A stretch of 64,000 nt of DNA from Muribaculum intestinale (lineage in GTDB: Bacteria > Bacteroidota > Bacteroidia > Bacteroidales > Muribaculaceae), in contig NZ_CP021421.1 of NCBI RefSeq assembly GCF_002201515.1, forward strand, positions 1,178,001-1,242,000. The letters are read 5' to 3'. Position numbers and translations under genes: made by a program. Shown here one piece after another: positions 59,937 to 64,000 of this stretch. Under the pieces are notes generated by a model. It did not search any database, was not told the origin of the DNA, and saw only the letters and a list, made by a program, of their open reading frames with translations. Each line of letters starts with the position of its first letter. The first letter of the stretch is position 1.

Positions 59937-60854
59937 TCAATATCTCAACGTCAGGGTTATGGGATAATGGTCGGAGATGTACTTCACTCCATAGCTGTCA
60001 CTATCGACAACCTTGAACTCAAGCGGAGTCACCTTGCGGTAGAATATATGGTCGAGATTCCATCGATAGGTAGGCGAACCTTCACCGAAACCATTGAAAC
60101 TGAAAGCCTCCGGATTGAGATTGACAGCCTCATCGCGCGCGGCCCACATCCATTCGAAGTATGGCTCAAGACATCCCGAGCGATCGTCTCTGGAATCGGC
60201 CGAGGTATTCATGTCGCCGGTAATGAATACGGGAATACTGCGTCCGGCCTTCTCCTTCATACGCGCCACATTGAGCTTGACACACTCTGTACGAGCCGCC
60301 TTGTCGGCACTCTGATAAGGGAGGTGGGTATTGTAGAAGTAAAATTCCTTTCCGGCCACATTGTCATATAGATGAAGCCATATGGTAGTGCGGTACTGGG
60401 TGTCGGTAGCACCCCATTCAGGCCTCGACTCCACATCGGGTGTGGGGCTCAGCCAGAAATGGCCTTTGTCGAGCACAGTAAAACGGTCGGTACGATACAT
60501 GATTGCCGTATGACCGGTTCGGTTGTCGGCAACACCGTTGTCGACAGCGCTGTACATTGTATAGACATCGCCAAGGGCTCCGGCCAGTTCCTCGCGCTGG
60601 TCGGCGCGAGGCTCCTGAAGGCCTATGATATCCGGATTCTCATCGCGAATCATGTCGATGCTGGGCTGGCGGCGTGAGTCCCACGAGGTTTCGCCAAGAT
60701 CGATGGTGTTGGAATAACGGATGTTGTAGGACATGACCTTCATAGGTGTACCGGCCACGTCAGCCGATGACGCCATGTTGTCATCGTCATCGGAGCCGCA
60801 GGCCGACAGGCCGATGAACAGCATGGAGAGAGGCAAAAGATATATTGGTTTCAT
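59937..60854 (-). CDS. surface lipoprotein of the endonuclease/exonuclease/phosphatase family, copy 2
   Basis: The 305-residue lipoprotein has lipobox FIGLSACGSDDDD; the acidic run just after the Cys resembles the Bacteroidota surface-export signal. EEP motifs are intact: MSYNIRYSN, IIGLQEPRADQ, YNTHLPYQ, FITGDMNTSADS and ISDHYPITLTL. It ends 1 bp before copy 3 starts and is its nearest relative. A role in scavenging phosphate or degrading an extracellular phosphodiester at the cell surface is inferred. Confidence 0.88.
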   Translation of the reverse strand: MKPIYLLPLSMLFIGLSACGSDDDDNMASSADVAGTPMKVMSYNIRYSNTIDLGETSWDSRRQPSIDMIRDENPDIIGLQEPRADQREELAGALGDVYTMYSAVDNGVADNRTGHTAIMYRTDRFTVLDKGHFWLSPTPDVESRPEWGATDTQYRTTIWLHLYDNVAGKEFYFYNTHLPYQSADKAARTECVKLNVARMKEKAGRSIPVFITGDMNTSADSRDDRSGCLEPYFEWMWAARDEAVNLNPEAFSFNGFGEGSPTYRWNLDHIFYRKVTPLEFKVVDSDSYGVKYISDHYPITLTLRY

Positions 60855-60866
60855 AATCTTCTTATC

Positions 60867-61775
60867 TTAGAATTTAACTTTGCAGGAGATAGGATTGTGG
60901 TCGGAGATGTAGGCCACACCATAGTTTCCGTCGAGAGTGGTGAACGACTGCGGAACAGCCTTGTATAGGAATATATGGTCGGGCGTGAGACGTGCACCGG
61001 CGGCCGGAGTGCCGAGCCCGTTGTAGCTCGGCTTTGTATCTCCACCCACGGTACGGGCATCGGTCATCCATCCATAGTATGGAGCAAGGCAGTCGCGGCG
61101 CGCATCGTCGGCATCATTCGACGCGTTCATGTCGCCGGCCAGAATGACAGTCGTTGCGCCGCCGGTGTCGATGACCATCTGCTGTATCATCTCCACATTG
61201 AGTTCCGCACTATTTAGGCGTGCGGCCATATCCTCAGGCTCGTCGCCGTCGTTCATCTGCGTGCATGCCACATAGAACCTGGCATTTGTGGAGTTGTCTT
61301 TCAGCAACGCCCATGTGGTACAGCGGCGTTCCTCATCCTTCGATGCCCAGGGATACGTCATTGTATTCGGCTTCTGGCTGAGCCAGTAGCGCCCCTGCTG
61401 CAACAGAGTATATTTGTCGGCACGATACATCACCGTATTGTGGCGGCCGGTGTTGGCGTCGTTGCCGTTGACATTATAGTCGACCGATGCATATCCGGCA
61501 AGCTGCTGCTCAAGATATATCACCTGGTTCCAATACTGACCCTGCAGGCACAGCACATCGGGTTTTTCGGTCTCAACCATACTGACCAATGCATCGCGGC
61601 GTTTTTTCCAGGACAAGTCGCCGGTCTGGTTGGAATTGTCGGCAAGGACATTGCATGATATGACACATACTTCCGTCGGCCCGGTCACCTGTTCCACTGC
61701 CTGCTTGTCGTCATCGTCGGAGCAGGCGGCGAGCAGCATCATCCCGGCCATCAATATAATATTTCTGATTTTCAT
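60867..61775 (-). CDS. surface lipoprotein of the endonuclease/exonuclease/phosphatase fold with degenerate active site, copy 1
   Basis: The 302-residue lipoprotein has lipobox MLLAACSDDDD, with the surface-export-like acidic run. The EEP fold is recognisable from ISCNVLADN, LAGDMNAS (214-217 GDMN) and ISDHNPIS. Two catalytic positions are changed: the metal-binding Glu of LQE is Gly79 (LCLQGQYWNQ), and the His of the D-T-H motif is Gln173 (ACTQMND). It is more diverged than copies 2 and 3 and may bind rather than cleave its target. It lies 27 bp after the BACON/DUF5689 gene. Confidence 0.8.
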   Translation of the reverse strand: MKIRNIILMAGMMLLAACSDDDDKQAVEQVTGPTEVCVISCNVLADNSNQTGDLSWKKRRDALVSMVETEKPDVLCLQGQYWNQVIYLEQQLAGYASVDYNVNGNDANTGRHNTVMYRADKYTLLQQGRYWLSQKPNTMTYPWASKDEERRCTTWALLKDNSTNARFYVACTQMNDGDEPEDMAARLNSAELNVEMIQQMVIDTGGATTVILAGDMNASNDADDARRDCLAPYYGWMTDARTVGGDTKPSYNGLGTPAAGARLTPDHIFLYKAVPQSFTTLDGNYGVAYISDHNPISCKVKF

Positions 61776-61802
61776 TTTTCTGGCTGATAGATATGGTTAT
61801 TA

Positions 61803-64000
61803 CTACTTGTTGTAACGGATGGCGAAATAGTCCATGGCGCTTCCTGCTCCCGAGTAAGGATTGGTAATCTCGCCGGCATTCCAGCCATAGGATGTTGACG
61901 CAGCCTTGCTCACAGGAGTGAGTCGGACATATACATGTTCGTGTCCGAGCATCTCAAGAGGCAGGGGGAAATCAATCTGCTTGAAGGCAGGGAGCTGCCA
62001 TTCGTGATAATTGTTCCATATCGGGAAGTCGGGCACCTGGTACTCGCCTATCTTCTGCCACTTTGATGCATCGGCAAGATTCCGCTCCGTCGACCATTCG
62101 GCTTTCCAAAATATCGGGCCCACCAGCTCGAGAGCACGTCCGCCCTGCACTGATATCTGCATCGACAGACGGTCGGTAGAGATTCCTGCCGTTGAGAATT
62201 CGACAAGCCATGAATTCGGGGTATCCTCCTCGCCTTCATTTGCCGCCTCTTCCCACCAGTACATGTTGCACCATGCATTGCCGTTGGTATTGGTGCCCTG
62301 TCCCTTTCCGTCGGTATTGAAAATTTTCTTGTTGGCATTGTAGTCGGTGCCGTCCTCAAGTATGATACCGAGACCGGAGCCGTCGTCGCCCACATGGTTG
62401 CGGAAAGGCGCAATACCCTTGGTAGTGCCAGTCCATCCGAGATAGTTCCATGTTGTACATCCATAGCATCCGGCATAACGTGTGGAGGTATGGGTAAAAC
62501 GGCCGTTTTTGCCATAGGTCGGGTACCAGTAGGTAAGTCCGTCGGTTTCCTTGGCCTTATCCTTGATGTAGCGGTACTCGGTGAGGAGATTGGAGAAACT
62601 CTGTTCCGCATCAAACTGAATGTCGTCGTACGACTGATGGCGCAGCTGGTATGTGCCTATGCGTCCGTGCGTGTCGGTATCATATCCGTCGCCATAAACA
62701 TATGCCTTGAAATATTCGAAAACAACCACGCCCGATATTTTACCAGACCCGTAAGGGAGGCGACGGCCGTCACGGCGATAGGGACATGTAGTGTTGGTAT
62801 ACAGATATATGCTTGAGCCCTGTATGTCGCGCATCAGACGCGGATACTTTGTCATACGGTGGGCATTGTCGGCAAGGGTGTATCCGTCGTGAATCGGAGT
62901 GAGAGAGCCCTGGCGTACAGGGAACTCGCAATCCTTCAGCGTGACGTAGGTGTACATATCGTCGTCGGTAAGCTCGGATATGTATTTCTCCTTCACGGGA
63001 ATATCGGCGGCAGTGCCGGCGGTGCGTCCGACAATCATGGAAGTAGTGATACCCGACAGCTCGTAACGGTCAGGATCGTTCTCGCCATGCAGTACGGCAC
63101 CCTTCAGCAAGAGCTGTACGCGGTCGTAACGGTCGAACACATTGTCATCGGCAGTAGCTGTAAGGACATTGAATCCATATCGTCCGTCCTCGCTTTCGAG
63201 ATATACGGTACGGTCGCATATCGTATAGTCGATGCTTGTGGGTGTAGACTGGATATTATCGCCGGCATTGCGCGACTCACGGTTACTCACTACATAGCCG
63301 GTGATTATATAATAGTCGTCGATAGTGACGTCGGCGCTCATCCTTGCCATCCCGATGATATCCTCGAACGACACGTTGCGGCCAAGTTCGTCGTTGCGGT
63401 TCTTCTGAGTAAGGAACAAGGTTGTGGCCTGCATCTCGCCCCAGCCGTTGTCAAATGTGAGATTAAGCGTGGCACTGCGAGGATTGTCCGACTGGTTGGC
63501 TGCATACTTCAACGACAGGTTGCCGTCGGCGTCGCGGGTCACACTCTCAATCCATCCGGAGCCCTCCCCACCGGTATATACCACTTCGGGGATTACATCG
63601 GTGTCGAAGTCGAGATTTGTCTCCATCCCCTCCTGTCCGTAGCCCGGGCGGCTTCCGTCGAGCACCAGAGACCCTGAAGCAATTTTCACCTCGGGGGTCA
63701 TCATTCCGCGCTGACGCAGCACGATAGTATCGGCAAGAGCCGTTCCCTGCGCCGAGACGATAACCTTGGCAATACGCGGGAACGAAGGATTGTCGTCGTA
63801 GTCGATATAAAACTTGGCATCGCCGTTTACATCCCTGATACTGATTTCAGCCCAGGGTGTATCCTCGATAAAATCGAGTCGGCAGTTGCGGTTGGAAAGC
63901 AACTGGAGGTCGACATGCCCGGCATTGGCACTTACGGTAAAAGTATTGGCCGAGATGCCGAATTCAATCAAAGCGGTATCGTCGATAGCGTCGTCGTTGC
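61803..64000 (-). CDS. BACON/DUF5689 exported protein, 5' end beyond window
   Basis: The frame is open to the right window edge; at least 731 residues are visible, so the N-terminus and any signal are missing. The visible part begins with a BACON-type beta domain (FGISANTFTVSANAGHVDLQ to TIVLRQRG) and a second similar domain ending TLFLTQKN. Next comes a DUF5689-like OB-fold region (SFEDIIGMARMSADVTIDDY to GITTSMIVG), and then a C-terminal domain of about 350 residues rich in aromatic and Gly residues. Such proteins usually accompany SusC/SusD systems, which may lie just outside the window. Confidence 0.75.
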   Translation of the reverse strand, partial: NDDAIDDTALIEFGISANTFTVSANAGHVDLQLLSNRNCRLDFIEDTPWAEISIRDVNGDAKFYIDYDDNPSFPRIAKVIVSAQGTALADTIVLRQRGMMTPEVKIASGSLVLDGSRPGYGQEGMETNLDFDTDVIPEVVYTGGEGSGWIESVTRDADGNLSLKYAANQSDNPRSATLNLTFDNGWGEMQATTLFLTQKNRNDELGRNVSFEDIIGMARMSADVTIDDYYIITGYVVSNRESRNAGDNIQSTPTSIDYTICDRTVYLESEDGRYGFNVLTATADDNVFDRYDRVQLLLKGAVLHGENDPDRYELSGITTSMIVGRTAGTAADIPVKEKYISELTDDDMYTYVTLKDCEFPVRQGSLTPIHDGYTLADNAHRMTKYPRLMRDIQGSSIYLYTNTTCPYRRDGRRLPYGSGKISGVVVFEYFKAYVYGDGYDTDTHGRIGTYQLRHQSYDDIQFDAEQSFSNLLTEYRYIKDKAKETDGLTYWYPTYGKNGRFTHTSTRYAGCYGCTTWNYLGWTGTTKGIAPFRNHVGDDGSGLGIILEDGTDYNANKKIFNTDGKGQGTNTNGNAWCNMYWWEEAANEGEEDTPNSWLVEFSTAGISTDRLSMQISVQGGRALELVGPIFWKAEWSTERNLADASKWQKIGEYQVPDFPIWNNYHEWQLPAFKQIDFPLPLEMLGHEHVYVRLTPVSKAASTSYGWNAGEITNPYSGAGSAMDYFAIRYNK

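Overview
The window looks like a chromosomal segment of a gut-type Bacteroidales bacterium, most likely Muribaculaceae or a close relative; the genus cannot be fixed from sequence reading alone. Several promoters fit the Bacteroidota form TTTG-N19-21-TAnnTTTG, most starts lack a Shine-Dalgarno sequence, the S10/spc/alpha ribosomal clusters form one continuous block headed by rpsL-rpsG-fusA, and the accessory genes (BACON/DUF5689 protein, GH92 mannosidase, SDDDD surface lipoproteins, PorE-like OmpA protein) are typical of the phylum.

Layout. 1-3100: 5' part of a 23S rRNA, a lone tRNA-Ala and a full 16S rRNA, all on the minus strand, with two tandem rRNA promoters. 3305-8385 (plus): a secreted DUF1460 amidase-like protein, a LicC-like cytidylyltransferase fused to a class I/II aminotransferase, an ornithine-cyclodeaminase-like dehydrogenase and a polysaccharide flippase, which read as a small pathway for making and exporting an activated amine-bearing headgroup. 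8484-9779: enolase. 9972-28298 (minus): the str-S10-spc-alpha super-operon (rpsL to rplQ, with fusA, secY, map, infA, rpmJ, rpoA), with one clear promoter at the head, one clear terminator at the end, and two long intercistronic gaps that look like ribosomal-protein feedback sites. 28659-30520 (plus): phosphatidylethanolamine synthesis (psd, pssA) plus a DUF4834 protein.

30591-40776 holds two copies of a ~354-bp TTA-bounded inverted-terminal-repeat element plus two lone end fragments, an aquaporin whose start codon sits 5 bp from one element, a HAD phosphatase, pfkA, dnaB, a ~550-bp inverted-repeat structure enclosing 61-bp tandem repeats, a truncated TonB-plug-type protein and a GH92 mannosidase lipoprotein. 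40851-43464: ferritin with its own promoter and terminator, and a PorE-like OmpA protein. 43466-50534 (minus): gltX-waaA-yfhO-(methyltransferase-like)-xerD. 50658-52166: a TPR sensor-kinase-like protein lacking the phosphoacceptor histidine.

52596-58901 (minus): the branched-chain amino acid operon ilvD-ilvB-ilvN-(acyl-ACP thioesterase)-ilvC. It is preceded by a good promoter, a 29-codon reading frame in which 16 codons specify Leu, Ile or Val, and a hairpin before ilvD, which together resemble a transcription attenuator. 59030-64000 (minus): three tandem endonuclease/exonuclease/phosphatase-family exported proteins, the first lacking two catalytic residues, downstream of a BACON/DUF5689 protein whose N-terminus lies outside the window. 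All function calls come from motif reading; no database search was run.
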